Source: an uncultured Limosilactobacillus sp.
Lineage (GTDB): Bacteria; Bacillota; Bacilli; Lactobacillales; Lactobacillaceae
Length of the DNA stretch: 64,000 bases
Direction of reading: 5' to 3'
Assembly (NCBI RefSeq): GCF_934202705.1
Contig: NZ_CAKPYE010000011.1
Span: forward strand, 16,225 to 80,224
Shown: positions 37,858 through 47,871 of the stretch, one piece after another
Position numbering within the stretch: position 1 is the first letter of the stretch
How the letters are laid out: every line of letters begins with the position of its first letter
Program-made: the position numbers and the translations under genes
The notes under the pieces: generated by a model
The model's input: only the letters and a program-made list of their open reading frames with translations
The model's database searches: none
What the model was told of the DNA's origin: nothing

Positions 37858-39087
37858 ATGGCTGAAAATGAAAACAATAACGCTATGTTAGAAGCGCTCG
37901 ACAGCATCAAACAAGTTAACGTTGGTGATGTTGTTAAGGGTAAAGTACTGCAAATCGATGACGATCGTCAAGCAATCGTTGGCATTGAAGACGCTGGTGT
38001 AGAAGGTGTGGTTCCAGCAAACCAACTTACTACAAAGCCAGTTGAAGACATCAATGATGTTGTTAAGGTTGGAGATGTCCTTGATTTAGTAGTTATTTCA
38101 AAGATCGGATCTGACAAGGAAAATGGCAGTTACTTACTTTCACATCGGCGTTTAGAAGCCATGAAGGTATGGGACGACATTCAAAAGAAATTTGATGCTG
38201 GAGAAACTATTACTGCCAAGGTTACCCAATCTGTAAAGGGTGGTTTAGTAGTAGATGCTGGTGTTCGTGGATTTGTCCCAGCTTCAATGATTACTGATCA
38301 TTATGTTGAAGACTTGAACCAATTTAAGGGTCAAGAACTTGAATTTAAGATTATTGAAATTGAACCAAGTGAAAACCGTTTAATCCTTTCACATAAGGAA
38401 ATTGTAAAGAAGCAACATGAAGAAGCTGCCAAGAAGATCTTCTCTGAATTGGCTGCTGGTGATGTTGTGGAAGGTAAAGTTGCTCGGATGACGAACTTCG
38501 GTGCCTTTATTGACCTTGGTGGTGTTGACGGATTGGTTCACGTATCTGAAATTTCATATGATCACGTTGACAAGCCTTCTGATGTCTTAGAAGTTGGCCA
38601 AGATGTCAAGGTTAAGGTATTGAACGTTGATCCTGAACGTGAACGGATTTCACTTTCAATCAAGCAAACCTTACCTGGACCATGGGATGATATTGAAGAA
38701 AAGGCTGCTGTTGATACCGTCTTAACTGGGACGGTTAAGCGTTTGACTAGCTTTGGTGCCTTTGTGGAAGTCTTCCCAGGTGTAGAAGGGTTAGTTCACA
38801 TTTCACAAATTTCACACAAGCATATTGCTACGCCAGCTGATGTTTTGAAGCCTGGTCAAGAGGTTAAGGTTAAGGTCATTAACGTTGATCCTGAACGTCA
38901 ACGTTTAGGCCTTTCAATTAAAGCATTAGAAGAAAAGCCTGCTGATAGTGATGATGATCACAAGCGTAATAAACGTAATAATCGTCGTCCACGTCGGAAT
39001 AACTTCGCGGCGGATGCCCCTGAAGAAGAAAATGGCTTTACACTTGGTGATTTAATCGGTGATGAACTGAAGAACGCTGGTAAATAA
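37858..39087 (+). CDS. rpsA: 30S ribosomal protein S1 homologue
   Basis: RNA-binding protein with four consecutive S1 domains (about residues 17-90, 105-175, 190-262, 275-350) and an arginine/asparagine-rich, then acidic tail. The 409 residues match the Firmicute form, which has fewer S1 repeats than the six of Escherichia coli. S1 signatures: KGGLVVDAGVRGFVPASMI, MTNFGAFIDLGGVDGLVHVSEIS and LTSFGAFVEVFPGVEGLVHIS. GGAGG precedes the ATG. A terminator follows. Confidence 0.94.
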   Translation: MAENENNNAMLEALDSIKQVNVGDVVKGKVLQIDDDRQAIVGIEDAGVEGVVPANQLTTKPVEDINDVVKVGDVLDLVVISKIGSDKENGSYLLSHRRLEAMKVWDDIQKKFDAGETITAKVTQSVKGGLVVDAGVRGFVPASMITDHYVEDLNQFKGQELEFKIIEIEPSENRLILSHKEIVKKQHEEAAKKIFSELAAGDVVEGKVARMTNFGAFIDLGGVDGLVHVSEISYDHVDKPSDVLEVGQDVKVKVLNVDPERERISLSIKQTLPGPWDDIEEKAAVDTVLTGTVKRLTSFGAFVEVFPGVEGLVHISQISHKHIATPADVLKPGQEVKVKVINVDPERQRLGLSIKALEEKPADSDDDHKRNKRNNRRPRRNNFAADAPEEENGFTLGDLIGDELKNAGK

Positions 39088-39104
39088 GCTTTTCATTTAA
39101 GATT

Positions 39105-39147
39105 AATAAGGCTGAGAAGAGTTAGTTCTTCGCAGTCTTATTTTTTT
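39105..39147 (+). terminator. Terminator after rpsA
   Basis: AATAAG...CTG..GAAGA pairs with TTCTTCGCAG..CTTATT with small bulges, followed by TTTTTTT. It lies 17 bases after the rpsA stop and ends 25 bases before der. Confidence 0.75.
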
Positions 39148-39171
39148 CAATTTAGTAAAGGAGGGATTAAA

Positions 39172-40482
39172 TTGGCAAACCCCATTGTTGCAATTGTTGG
39201 TCGACCAAACGTTGGTAAGTCAACTTTATTTAACCGCATTGCTGGTGAACGGATTTCAATCGTTGAAGACACTCCTGGAGTAACACGTGATCGTATTTAT
39301 ACACATGCTGAATGGTTAGGGAAAAATTTTAATTTAATTGACACAGGCGGAATCGATATGTCTGATCAGCCACTAACTACCCAGATTCGTGAGCAAGCTG
39401 AAGTAGCGATTGATGAGGCTGACGTAATTGTTTTAGTAGTTGATGTTCAAAATGGGATTACTGATGCTGATGAAAAAGTCGCTCAATTATTGTACCGGTC
39501 AAACAAGCCAGTTGTATTAGCAGTGAACAAAGTTGATAACCCGGAGCGACGCAGTGACATTTATGATTTTTATTCACTAGGTCTTGGCGAACCTTATCCA
39601 GTTTCCAGTGTACATGGAGTTGGACTGGGTGACTTATTAGATGCAGTGATTAAAAACTTCCCAGAAACTGCTGATAATCAAAAAGATGATAGTATTCGCT
39701 TTAGCTTGATTGGTCGACCTAATGTGGGTAAATCATCATTGGTAAATGCAATTCTAGGGCAACAACGGGTAATTGTGTCTGATATAGCGGGGACAACGCG
39801 AGATGCAATTAATACTCAATTCATGGCTGATCAGCGTAAATTTACCATGGTAGATACTGCTGGAATCAAAAAAAGGGGTAAGCTGTATGAAAATACGGAA
39901 CGTTATGCCTTGATGCGGTCAATGAAAGCCATTGACGACAGTGATGTCGTGTTAGTAGTTTTGAATGCTGATGAGGGGATCCGTGACCTAGATAAGCACA
40001 TTGCTGGTTATGCTCATGAAGCTGGTAAGGCGATTATTATTGTGGTTAATAAGTGGGACTTAATCAAAAACCGTGATCATCGCACCATGACTGATTTTAC
40101 AACCTTAATTCGCAATGAATTCCAATATCTAAGTTATGCACCAATTATTTTTGTATCAGCAATTACCAAACAACGGTTAGTTAAAATTCCTAAACTGATC
40201 GAAGAGGTTTATGATCATGCTCACCGGCGGATTAAGTCATCCACTTTAAATGATGTTTTGATGGATGCAATTGCCGCTAATCCAACGCCAAGTACTAATG
40301 GAAAGCGGCTACGTGTCTACTATGGCACTCAGGTAGCAATTGAACCGCCGACGTTTGTAATTTTTGTGAATGACCCTGATTTGATGCATTTTTCATATGA
40401 ACGGTATTTAGAAAACCGAATTCGCGAAGCGTTTGATTTTTCCGGAACGCCGATTCACCTAATTAAACGTGCACGGAAGTGA
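39172..40482 (+). CDS. der: Ribosome assembly GTPase Der (EngA)
   Basis: Essential GTPase with two tandem G domains for 50S assembly. The 436 residues show G1 motifs GRPNVGKST (about 10-18) and GRPNVGKSS (about 180), DTGG/DTAG G3 motifs, NKVD and NKWD G4 motifs, and a C-terminal KH-like domain ([23 protein letters not shown]). TTG start at 39172 with AGGAGGG upstream; there is no ATG at the family start. Confidence 0.97.
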   Translation: MANPIVAIVGRPNVGKSTLFNRIAGERISIVEDTPGVTRDRIYTHAEWLGKNFNLIDTGGIDMSDQPLTTQIREQAEVAIDEADVIVLVVDVQNGITDADEKVAQLLYRSNKPVVLAVNKVDNPERRSDIYDFYSLGLGEPYPVSSVHGVGLGDLLDAVIKNFPETADNQKDDSIRFSLIGRPNVGKSSLVNAILGQQRVIVSDIAGTTRDAINTQFMADQRKFTMVDTAGIKKRGKLYENTERYALMRSMKAIDDSDVVLVVLNADEGIRDLDKHIAGYAHEAGKAIIIVVNKWDLIKNRDHRTMTDFTTLIRNEFQYLSYAPIIFVSAITKQRLVKIPKLIEEVYDHAHRRIKSSTLNDVLMDAIAANPTPSTNGKRLRVYYGTQVAIEPPTFVIFVNDPDLMHFSYERYLENRIREAFDFSGTPIHLIKRARK

Positions 40483-40584
40483 ATGTTGAAATAAAATCAC
40501 TGAATTTATTAAATAATCGCAACATAATCGGAAATTATCGTCCAAACGCCTTGCCAACGCGGTTTCTCTATGCTAATCTTAATT

Positions 40585-40612
40585 TTGAAATGATACGTTG
40601 TTGCGTTATTAT
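40585..40612 (+). promoter_or_regulatory. Probable promoter for hup
   Basis: TTGAAA (40585-40590) and TATTAT (40607-40612) are 16 bases apart in the 208-base der-hup gap. This gives a leader of about 70 bases. Another A/T-rich block (TAGAAT near 40660) is closer to the gene but lacks a good -35. Confidence 0.5.
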
Positions 40613-40690
40613 TTCGTTAATTTTGGACCACTCAAAATTAACAACGCTTAGCGTGATAGAATGTCTCGCTAATGTGGGAGGTGAAAGTAA

Positions 40691-40966
40691 ATGGCAAACA
40701 AGGCTGAATTAGTAAGCAATGTTGCTAGTGCAACTGGCTTAACCAAGAAGGACGCTACTGCTGCTGTTGATGCAGTATTTAGCTCAATCCAAGCATCTTT
40801 AGCTAAAGGTGAAAAGGTTCAATTGATTGGTTTTGGTAACTTTGAAGTACGTCAACGTGCTGCCCGGAAGGGTCGTAACCCTCAAACTGGTCAAGAAATC
40901 CAAATTCCTGCAAGCAAAGTACCTGCATTCAAACCAGGGAAGGCTTTAAAGGACGCTGTTAAGTAA
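40691..40966 (+). CDS. hup: DNA-binding protein HU
   Basis: Abundant nucleoid protein that bends DNA as a dimer. The 91 residues show the helical dimer part ([28 protein letters not shown]), the family motif [25 protein letters not shown], the DNA-minor-groove arm with its proline ([21 protein letters not shown]). GGGAGGTG precedes the ATG. It has its own promoter and terminator. Confidence 0.98.
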   Translation: MANKAELVSNVASATGLTKKDATAAVDAVFSSIQASLAKGEKVQLIGFGNFEVRQRAARKGRNPQTGQEIQIPASKVPAFKPGKALKDAVK

Positions 40967-40990
40967 TTAATAATTACCTTAATAACGCAA

Positions 40991-41023
40991 AAAAGGGCTT
41001 GAGTTATACTCAGCCTTTTTTTA
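40991..41023 (+). terminator. Terminator after hup
   Basis: AAAAGG-GCTTGAGT pairs with ACTCAG-CCTTTT with a small internal mismatch and continues into a T run; about 25 bases after the hup stop. Confidence 0.72.
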
Positions 41024-41067
41024 TTTCTTTAAATTAATAACGCAACATTTATTGGAGGAGGAAACCA

Positions 41068-42330
41068 ATGAGCTATTCAGAAAAAATGCTGGATCAATTA
41101 AATAGTGGTCAGCTGACAGACGCTAAAAAATCGTTTGCTTGGGCACTACGTAAAGATGATGATGACACCCTTTTTAATTTAGCAGAGCAGCTGTATAGTT
41201 TAGGATTTTTACACCAAGCACAACGAATTTACCTTAAGTTACTCGATAAATATCCGAACGAGGATGAAATTCGGGCTTCTTTGGCTGAAATTGCAATTGA
41301 TGGAGGACATAATGACGAAGCGTTAACGTATTTGTCACAAATTAAGCCACATTCACCAGCATACTTACAATCACTGCTAGTTGCAGCTGATCTCTACCAA
41401 ACGGAAGAACAGTTTGAGGTGACTGAAGAAAAACTCCGGGAAGCATTTGAGTTAGCCCCACAGGAACCAGCAGTCTTATTTGCCTTGAGTGAGTTTTATT
41501 ATCTGGTAGGTCGATATGATCAGGCAATCCCTTTGTATTTGTCATTAATTCGTCAGGGGTATTTAGAGTTTGCTAAGGTGGACATCGCTGGTCGTCTGGG
41601 GATGTCTTATGCTCAAAGTGGTAAATTTGAGCAAGCCTTAGGTTACCTTAAACAAGTTGCTCCAAAGTATCAAACTGCTGACATTCGTTTTCAGACTGGA
41701 ATGACCCAATTAAATTTGGGAAAGGTCAAAGAGTCCATTAATACTCTTGAAGAACTAATTGACTACGATGATCAATATGCATCTGCTTATCCAGCACTGG
41801 CGAACGCTTACCTAAAGGAAAATCAATATCAAAAAGCGTTAACAGCTGCTCAAGAAGGACTAGGAGTTGACCAATATAATGAACAGCTATACGCGCTAGC
41901 TGCTAAAATTGCTAGTCATCTAGGCAACTATCAACTAATGGGTAAATATTTAACAAGCGCACATCAGTTAGCCCCAGATAATCTGACAGTTGCTTTACAG
42001 TACAGTAATTATTTGTTACAGCAGCACCAATACCAAGATAATGTTGATTTATTAAAGCCATTTGAAGAAGAACATGAGGTTGATCCACAGATTGAATGGA
42101 ATCTTGCTCAATCGTATTTAGCATTGGAACAATTCGATTTAGCTGGGCATGCCTTTGAAACAGCCTTACCGGCTTATCAGGACAATCCAACTTTCTTGCG
42201 ACAGTTAATTGACTTCTATCAACAGACGGGGAAGCGTGAACAATTAATTGATGAATTAGAACGGTATGTAGAATTAGTACCAACGGACTCTGAAATGCAA
42301 GATCTGCTTGACTCATATCGTGATTACTAA
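41068..42330 (+). CDS. Tetratricopeptide repeat protein (YpiA-like)
   Basis: A 420-residue, all-helical, acidic cytoplasmic protein made of about ten TPR units (for example FALSEFYYLVGRYDQAIPLYLS, LGMSYAQSGKFEQALGYLKQ, LANAYLKENQYQKALTAAQEGL). It lacks signal peptide and membrane helices. It probably acts as a protein-protein scaffold; no partner can be named from sequence. Its location between hup and cca resembles Bacillus YpiA. GGAGGAGG-type Shine-Dalgarno precedes the ATG. Confidence 0.85.
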   Translation: MSYSEKMLDQLNSGQLTDAKKSFAWALRKDDDDTLFNLAEQLYSLGFLHQAQRIYLKLLDKYPNEDEIRASLAEIAIDGGHNDEALTYLSQIKPHSPAYLQSLLVAADLYQTEEQFEVTEEKLREAFELAPQEPAVLFALSEFYYLVGRYDQAIPLYLSLIRQGYLEFAKVDIAGRLGMSYAQSGKFEQALGYLKQVAPKYQTADIRFQTGMTQLNLGKVKESINTLEELIDYDDQYASAYPALANAYLKENQYQKALTAAQEGLGVDQYNEQLYALAAKIASHLGNYQLMGKYLTSAHQLAPDNLTVALQYSNYLLQQHQYQDNVDLLKPFEEEHEVDPQIEWNLAQSYLALEQFDLAGHAFETALPAYQDNPTFLRQLIDFYQQTGKREQLIDELERYVELVPTDSEMQDLLDSYRDY

Positions 42331-42333
42331 ACT

Positions 42334-42369
42334 AAACCTAACGAGCAATCGTTCTCGTTAGGTTTTTTT
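42334..42369 (+). terminator. Terminator after the TPR gene
   Basis: AAACCTAACGAG pairs perfectly with CTCGTTAGGTTT (12 bp) over an 8-base loop and ends in TTTTTTT. Confidence 0.92.
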
Positions 42370-42451
42370 GTAGGTCAGTTTATAAAAAGTAACCGATGTA
42401 AAGTAAAATTTGTTAAAATTAGTTCGTAATCCAAAAATGAAGAGTGATAAA

Positions 42452-43663
42452 ATGCAAATTAAACAATTACCATCATTATTCGAACCAGCACGTCCAGTTT
42501 TACGTAAAATTGAGCAAGCAGGTTTTGAGGCCTACTTTGTTGGGGGAAGCGTCCGTGACACGATCTTGGGCGATGAAATTCATGATATTGATATTGCCAC
42601 CTCTGCTTACCCTAGTGAAATTAAGGCCATTTTTAAAAGAACCGTCGACACCGGAATCCAACATGGTACGGTGATGATTCTTGACCATGGAACTGGCTAT
42701 GAGACAACCACGTTTCGAACTGAGAGCGGTTATCAAGATTTTCGTCGGCCTGATCATGTCACCTTTGTCAGATCGTTAAAAGATGATTTAAAACGACGTG
42801 ATTTTACCATTAATGCTTTAGCAATGAAGGAAGACGGCACCGTGATTGATCTTTTTGACGGAATCACGGATTTAAAAAGACATTTAATTCGCGCAGTAGG
42901 TAACCCTGAAGAAAGGTTCCATGAAGATGCATTGCGAATGATGCGGGCGGTTCGCTTTGCCGCTAAATTAAATTTTTCCATCGATTCGGCAACATTGCAA
43001 GGAATTCAAAATCATGGTGAACTATTGAAGAAGATTGCAATTGAACGGATTGAGGTTGAATTCACGAAGCTGCTGCTTGGATTAAATCCACAACGTGGCT
43101 TGGAATACTTTTTAACGACTAATTTATATCAATATTGTCCATTACTAAAGACACATTTTCAGGAGCTAAAAGATTTTAGTCAACATGATGATTGGTCGCT
43201 AATTACTAATGACTTTGCTGCTTGGTTAGGATTGCTATATGCTTTGCAGATTTTTAAACCATTAGCAATCAAAAAGTTTATGAAAGCTTGGAAGCTGTCT
43301 AATAGTTTAATTAGTGAAGTTCAGCGAGCCATGATGGTTCTTTTGGCAGTCCAAAACCAGCAAGTTAATTCAATGATATTGTTCAAAGCTGGGCAATCAG
43401 CAGTGACGGTGGCGAGTCAGATTGCTGATTTTAATCGACTGCCCCATCAAGATTTACAAAAAATGTATAAACAACTACCAATTAAGAAGCCTCACGAGTT
43501 AGCAATTGATGGTGATATGCTAATTCGTAATACAGATATTCAACCGGGACCGTTGCTTGGTAAAGTCATTCATCAATTATTAGTGTTAGTTGTACAAGGC
43601 GAGATTAATAATGATCCAAATCAACTACTTCAAGTAGCACAGGATTTATTGAAGAAAGGGTAA
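42452..43663 (+). CDS. cca: CCA-adding enzyme (tRNA nucleotidyltransferase)
   Basis: Adds or repairs the 3' CCA of tRNAs. From ATG 42452 the 403 residues begin MQIKQLPSLFEPARPVLRKI, the family start, though ATG 42437 and an earlier start at 42410 are in frame and the Shine-Dalgarno is weak. Catalytic motif GGSVRD (31-36) and the metal-binding DxD in HDIDIAT (45-47) are present, with RRDFTINALAM and the neck RMMRAVRFAAKLNF. A class II CCA enzyme. uup starts 5 bases after the stop. Confidence 0.95.
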   Translation: MQIKQLPSLFEPARPVLRKIEQAGFEAYFVGGSVRDTILGDEIHDIDIATSAYPSEIKAIFKRTVDTGIQHGTVMILDHGTGYETTTFRTESGYQDFRRPDHVTFVRSLKDDLKRRDFTINALAMKEDGTVIDLFDGITDLKRHLIRAVGNPEERFHEDALRMMRAVRFAAKLNFSIDSATLQGIQNHGELLKKIAIERIEVEFTKLLLGLNPQRGLEYFLTTNLYQYCPLLKTHFQELKDFSQHDDWSLITNDFAAWLGLLYALQIFKPLAIKKFMKAWKLSNSLISEVQRAMMVLLAVQNQQVNSMILFKAGQSAVTVASQIADFNRLPHQDLQKMYKQLPIKKPHELAIDGDMLIRNTDIQPGPLLGKVIHQLLVLVVQGEINNDPNQLLQVAQDLLKKG

Positions 43664-43668
43664 ATGGA

Positions 43669-45567
43669 ATGCAAACGTTACGCGCAGATAACTTAACGAG
43701 TACTTATGGTGAGAAGACATTATTTGATCAAATCTCACTAATGATCAACGAGGGTGATCGGATCGGTCTGATCGGCACGAACGGGAGCGGTAAAACTAGT
43801 CTATTAAATGTTATCGCTGGAGTGACGAGTGCTGATGCGGGTGAAATTACCAAACCAAACGATTATACAATTGGTTATTTACAGCAAAAACCAGCTTTAG
43901 ATCCGAATAAAACGGTGATGGAGGCCATTTTTGCCGGAAACCAACGGATTTTTAGTACGATTCGTCAATATGAAGAAGCCCTTGATCGTTATAGTCAGCA
44001 TCCTGATAATCCTCAAGCAATTGATCATTTCACCAAGATGCAGGGCAAGATGGATCAAGAGGATCTTTGGGAAGCAGAAAGTCAAGTTAAGACGATTTTG
44101 ACCCAATTAAAACTGACTGATCTACATCAGCCAATTAAGCAATTATCTGGTGGCCAGCAAAAGAGGGTTGGTTTAGCGCAAATTTTAATTCAACATCCAG
44201 ATCTTTTAATGCTAGATGAACCAACGAACCAGCTTGATATCCCTTCAATTGTCTGGCTTCAAGATTTTTTGGCAAGTTACAAGGGGGCGGTCTTAGTCGT
44301 CACCCATGATCGGTATTTTCTTGATCAGGTAACTAATCATATTTGGGAATTATCGTTTGGTAAGTTGTATCATTACGATGGTAATTATAAAGCTTTTGTT
44401 CAGCAAAAGGCGGAACGGGTTGAATTGGCCGCAGAAAGCGAAAGAAAACGGCAATCTTTGTATAAAAAAGAACTAGCTTGGATGCGTCATGGTGCTAAAG
44501 CAAGGAGCACGAAGCAAAAGGGCCGGATTAATCGTTTTAATCAGTTGAAGGCCTCTATTGGTAATCTGCAGGAGGATCAAGATGTGCAGATTAGTCTTGG
44601 TTCACAACGGTTAGGTAAGGACGTGATCAAAATAGATCATGCCAACCTTAAATTCGATCATCATCAAATCCTAAAGGACTTTAACTGGTTAGTTCAACCT
44701 GACGCACGGATCGGTATTTCTGGAGCGAATGGAGCTGGAAAATCGACATTATTAAATGTTATTGCTGGCCAACAACAATTGGATAGTGGTGTGATTAACA
44801 TTGGAGAAACGGTTAAACTTGGCTACTATACACAGCAAACAGAACCAATTAATGAAGACCAACGGGTAATTAACTATCTTTCGGAAGTTGCTGATTCTGT
44901 CAAAAATGCTGCTGGTGAACGGATTAGCGTAACAAATTTGTTGGAAGAATTCCTGTTTCCACGGTTTATGCATGGAACACTAATTCGTAAATTATCTGGT
45001 GGTGAACAGCGTCGACTTTATCTATTAAAAATCTTGATGCAACAGCCGAATGTTTTGCTTCTGGATGAACCTACTAACGACCTTGATATTTCTACTTTAA
45101 CAGTTTTGGAAAATTATCTGGATGATTTTGCGGGAACTGTAATTACTGTATCACATGATCGTTACTTCTTGGATCGAGTAGCAGACCAGCTATTGATCTT
45201 TAAAGGAGATGGTGTCATCGACAGATATACGGGTCGCTTTACTGATTATTTAGCAAAACAGACAGCTTCACTACATAAAGCAACATCGAAAAAGTCACCT
45301 ACGAAACAGACCAATCATTCGGAACCAGCTAGTCAACAATCAAAGAAGAAAACAAAACTAACTTATGCCGAAAAATTAGAATGGGATCGGATTGATGATG
45401 ACTTGGATAAGCTCGATCATCAACAACAAATGATTGAAAATGAAATGAATGAGAGTGGTGATAACTATGAAAAATTAGCGAAATTACAAAAACAATTGAA
45501 TGATATTCAAAAACAGATTGATGATAAAACTGCACGTTGGGAATACCTAAGCAACTACGTAGAATAA
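43669..45567 (+). CDS. uup: ABC-F family ATPase, Uup-like
   Basis: Soluble protein with two ABC ATPase domains and no membrane part; ABC-F proteins act on ribosomes. The 632 residues show Walker [10 protein letters not shown] and GANGAGKST, signature [13 protein letters not shown] and [13 protein letters not shown], and the ABC-F linker between them. The last 70 residues are a predicted coiled coil ([20 protein letters not shown]..., about 560-632) characteristic of Uup. The ATG overlaps the end of a Shine-Dalgarno-like GAAAGGG. A resistance role is not implied by the sequence. Confidence 0.92.
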   Translation: MQTLRADNLTSTYGEKTLFDQISLMINEGDRIGLIGTNGSGKTSLLNVIAGVTSADAGEITKPNDYTIGYLQQKPALDPNKTVMEAIFAGNQRIFSTIRQYEEALDRYSQHPDNPQAIDHFTKMQGKMDQEDLWEAESQVKTILTQLKLTDLHQPIKQLSGGQQKRVGLAQILIQHPDLLMLDEPTNQLDIPSIVWLQDFLASYKGAVLVVTHDRYFLDQVTNHIWELSFGKLYHYDGNYKAFVQQKAERVELAAESERKRQSLYKKELAWMRHGAKARSTKQKGRINRFNQLKASIGNLQEDQDVQISLGSQRLGKDVIKIDHANLKFDHHQILKDFNWLVQPDARIGISGANGAGKSTLLNVIAGQQQLDSGVINIGETVKLGYYTQQTEPINEDQRVINYLSEVADSVKNAAGERISVTNLLEEFLFPRFMHGTLIRKLSGGEQRRLYLLKILMQQPNVLLLDEPTNDLDISTLTVLENYLDDFAGTVITVSHDRYFLDRVADQLLIFKGDGVIDRYTGRFTDYLAKQTASLHKATSKKSPTKQTNHSEPASQQSKKKTKLTYAEKLEWDRIDDDLDKLDHQQQMIENEMNESGDNYEKLAKLQKQLNDIQKQIDDKTARWEYLSNYVE

Positions 45568-45578
45568 GGGGTAATAAC

Positions 45579-46541
45579 ATGGTAATTAATGAAAACGAAC
45601 AACAATACCTCGATTTAGCACGCTATGTGTTAGAGAACGGCCATTTGAAAGGCGATCGAACGGGGACAGGCACTCATTCCATTTTTGGGTATCAAATGCG
45701 CTTTAACTTGCAAAAGGGTTTTCCAATTTTAACGACGAAAAAAGTCGCATTTGGGTTAATTAAAAGTGAATTACTATGGTTTTTACGTGGTGATACTAAT
45801 ATTCGTTTTTTATTACAGCACCATAATCATATTTGGGATGAATGGGCTTTTAAAAAGTGGGTTACTAGTGATGAATATCGCGGCCCCGATATGACCGATT
45901 TTGGTCATCGGTGGTTATCAGATCCCACTTTTAAAGAACAATACTTGGCAGAGAAAAAAGCGTTTTGCCAGCAGATATTAAATAATGACAAGTTTGCTAA
46001 GAAGTATGGCGATTTAGGGCTAGTTTACGGTAGTCAGTGGCGAAAGTGGCGAACATCTCGTGGCGATACGATCGATCAAATTCAAAATGTCATTAATGAA
46101 ATTAAACGGAATCCGAACTCACGTCGTTTAATTGTTTCTGCATGGAAACCAGAAGATGTCCCATCAATGGCATTGCCACCATGTCACACGATGTTTCAGT
46201 TTTATGTTAATGATGGTAAATTAAGCTGTCAGTTATACCAACGATCAGCCGATATTTTTCTCGGGGTACCGTTTAACATCGCCAGTTACGCATTACTGAC
46301 TCACCTGATCGCACGAGAATGTGATCTTGAGGTTGGCTCCTTTGTACATACTTTAGGAGATGCACATATTTATAACAACCATATTGAACAAGTTAAAGAA
46401 CAACTAATGCGTCAGGTACACCCGGCACCGAAATTAGTTTTGTCAAACGGGACGAAGAAACTTGATCAATATACAGTGGATGACATTCAACTACAAGATT
46501 ATGAGCATGAGCCGGCAATTAAAGCCCCAGTGGCAGTTTAG
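45579..46541 (+). CDS. thyA: Thymidylate synthase
   Basis: Methylates dUMP to dTMP with methylene-tetrahydrofolate, yielding dihydrofolate. From ATG 45579 the 320 residues start [21 protein letters not shown]; the frame is open to 45537 inside uup but lacks family sequence. The catalytic cysteine is in [12 protein letters not shown] (about C202), and the [16 protein letters not shown] and RRLIVSAW blocks are present. Length is of the longer type with an insertion, as in lactobacilli. dfrA follows and recycles its product. Confidence 0.97.
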   Translation: MVINENEQQYLDLARYVLENGHLKGDRTGTGTHSIFGYQMRFNLQKGFPILTTKKVAFGLIKSELLWFLRGDTNIRFLLQHHNHIWDEWAFKKWVTSDEYRGPDMTDFGHRWLSDPTFKEQYLAEKKAFCQQILNNDKFAKKYGDLGLVYGSQWRKWRTSRGDTIDQIQNVINEIKRNPNSRRLIVSAWKPEDVPSMALPPCHTMFQFYVNDGKLSCQLYQRSADIFLGVPFNIASYALLTHLIARECDLEVGSFVHTLGDAHIYNNHIEQVKEQLMRQVHPAPKLVLSNGTKKLDQYTVDDIQLQDYEHEPAIKAPVAV

Positions 46542-46552
46542 TGAGGTTAAAG

Positions 46553-47077
46553 ATGAAAATATCATTTGTTTGGGCAGAAGACGAAGCCGGATGGATTGGT
46601 AAAAACGGGCAATTGCCATGGCATTTACCAGAAGATTTACGACATTTTAAAGCTGTCACCGCTCATCATCCAATCATTATGGGAGCCAAGACATTTGCGT
46701 CAATTGGGCAACCACTACCACATCGTGATAACATTGTGGTTTCGCATCATTCGATTGATGATCAGCGCGTGATTACTGTAGCTTCGATTAATGAGTTAAT
46801 GGTATTGATTGAGCAGCAATATGCAAATGAAGATGAGGTTTGCATTATTGGTGGTGCTGGTCTATTTGCACAAACAATCAACTGTGTCAGTGTGTTGCAC
46901 CGAACGATTGTAGTTGGTGATCATCATGGCGATGTCAGGATGATTCCAATTAATTACCAGCAGTGGCATTTAAACAAAAAAACGACAGTCCGGAATTCAA
47001 AGACTGCCGCAATCAGTTGTTATTTTGAAGAGTGGCGATTAGACGAAAAAGAGGACCGCAAAATAGATAAATGCTGA
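46553..47077 (+). CDS. dfrA: Dihydrofolate reductase
   Basis: Regenerates tetrahydrofolate from the dihydrofolate made by ThyA, using NADPH. The 174 residues start MKISFVWAEDEAGWIGKNGQLPWHLPEDL with the typical LPWHLPEDL substrate loop, followed by IMGAKTFASIG and the NADPH motif EVCIIGGAGLF. ATG 46553 has GTGAGG 6-7 bases upstream. Its 3' end overlaps the convergent trhA by 39 bases with no terminator between them. Confidence 0.95.
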   Translation: MKISFVWAEDEAGWIGKNGQLPWHLPEDLRHFKAVTAHHPIIMGAKTFASIGQPLPHRDNIVVSHHSIDDQRVITVASINELMVLIEQQYANEDEVCIIGGAGLFAQTINCVSVLHRTIVVGDHHGDVRMIPINYQQWHLNKKTTVRNSKTAAISCYFEEWRLDEKEDRKIDKC

Positions 47078-47677
47078 ACCAGCTAAGACAAAGAAATGCC
47101 AAACTAAATGTGCCGTCTTGCGGGGGAAACTGTAAATAATGGCCCCGATAGTGTAGGTAAGTCCCCCGGCTAGCAATAACGAAAAACCGATTGTATCTAA
47201 GTGGTGCCAAAGTGGCCAGAATGCAACAATGCACAGCCATCCCATAATCACATAGATTAAAGTAGACCAATTGCTTTTGTGCTTTAGCCAAATACTTTTG
47301 TAAATGATTCCTAAAATCGCCATTCCCCATTCCACACCAAATAATGTCCAGCCTAACCATCCACGAATGGCGACCAAACAAAATGGAGTGTAGCTGGCGG
47401 CGATGAGTACATAAATAAAGCAGTGGTCAAGACGCTGAAACACAACTTTGGCTCGTGTATAAATTAAACTGTGAAAAAGAGTGGAGCTTAAATAAAAGAA
47501 AACCATTACACTACCTAGAATAGTGAATGTAACAATTCTAGTTGCACCACCCCGATGCACTGCCATGATGATCAGGAAAACCAGTCCTGCAATCGAGAGT
47601 AAGGTCCCGATTCCATGCGAAATGGCATTCATAATTTCGATTGGTAGGTCAGTGTATACACGTTGTTCCTTGTTCAT
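47039..47677 (-). CDS. Hemolysin III/TrhA family membrane protein
   Basis: Seven-helix integral membrane protein of the PAQR/hemolysin III family (YplQ in Bacillus), thought to affect membrane homeostasis. The start at 47677 (MNKEQRVYTDLPIEIMNAISHGIGTLLSI) is set by AAAGGGAG upstream; a longer frame begins at 47716. The 212 residues show ISHGIGT, STLFHSL and the RLDHCFIYVLIAASYTPF block with conserved His/Asp, and the HLVWHFFVLAGS motif. Its 3' end lies inside dfrA. Whether it lyses cells cannot be judged from sequence. Confidence 0.92.
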   Translation of the reverse strand: MNKEQRVYTDLPIEIMNAISHGIGTLLSIAGLVFLIIMAVHRGGATRIVTFTILGSVMVFFYLSSTLFHSLIYTRAKVVFQRLDHCFIYVLIAASYTPFCLVAIRGWLGWTLFGVEWGMAILGIIYKSIWLKHKSNWSTLIYVIMGWLCIVAFWPLWHHLDTIGFSLLLAGGLTYTIGAIIYSFPRKTAHLVWHFFVLAGSAFIYFAVLFFV

Positions 47678-47813
47678 TAAATTTGACTCCCTTTTATTCA
47701 TAAGGCAAATATGCAATGTTATGTATCTTTTGGTATACTATTTAAGTGCGTAGGAGATGAATTCGAGACCAGAAGAACTTGAATCAAACACTAAATAGTA
47801 TTAGTATGACAAC

Positions 47814-47834
47814 ATCTAGTTTTAATAACTAGAT
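47814..47834. promoter_or_regulatory. Palindrome in the degV leader
   Basis: A perfect 8-bp inverted repeat, ATCTAGTT-TTAAT-AACTAGAT, lies about 38 bases upstream of the degV start. It has no T run and its spacing suits a repressor operator or RNA hairpin. Function is unknown. Confidence 0.45.
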
Positions 47835-47871
47835 TCATTATAGCAAATTATTTAGAAAGTGTGGCAAAACC

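Noticed and set aside
40479..40712. 77-codon plus-strand frame before hup
   Set aside because: It spans the hup promoter and overlaps hup in another frame; the product lacks any domain and there is no Shine-Dalgarno.
41912..42316. 134-codon minus-strand frame
   Set aside because: Fully inside the TPR gene, whose repeats are clearly conserved; the antisense product has no recognisable domain.
47013..47381. 122-codon minus-strand frame
   Set aside because: Different frame of the trhA gene, which has the family motifs in the other frame.
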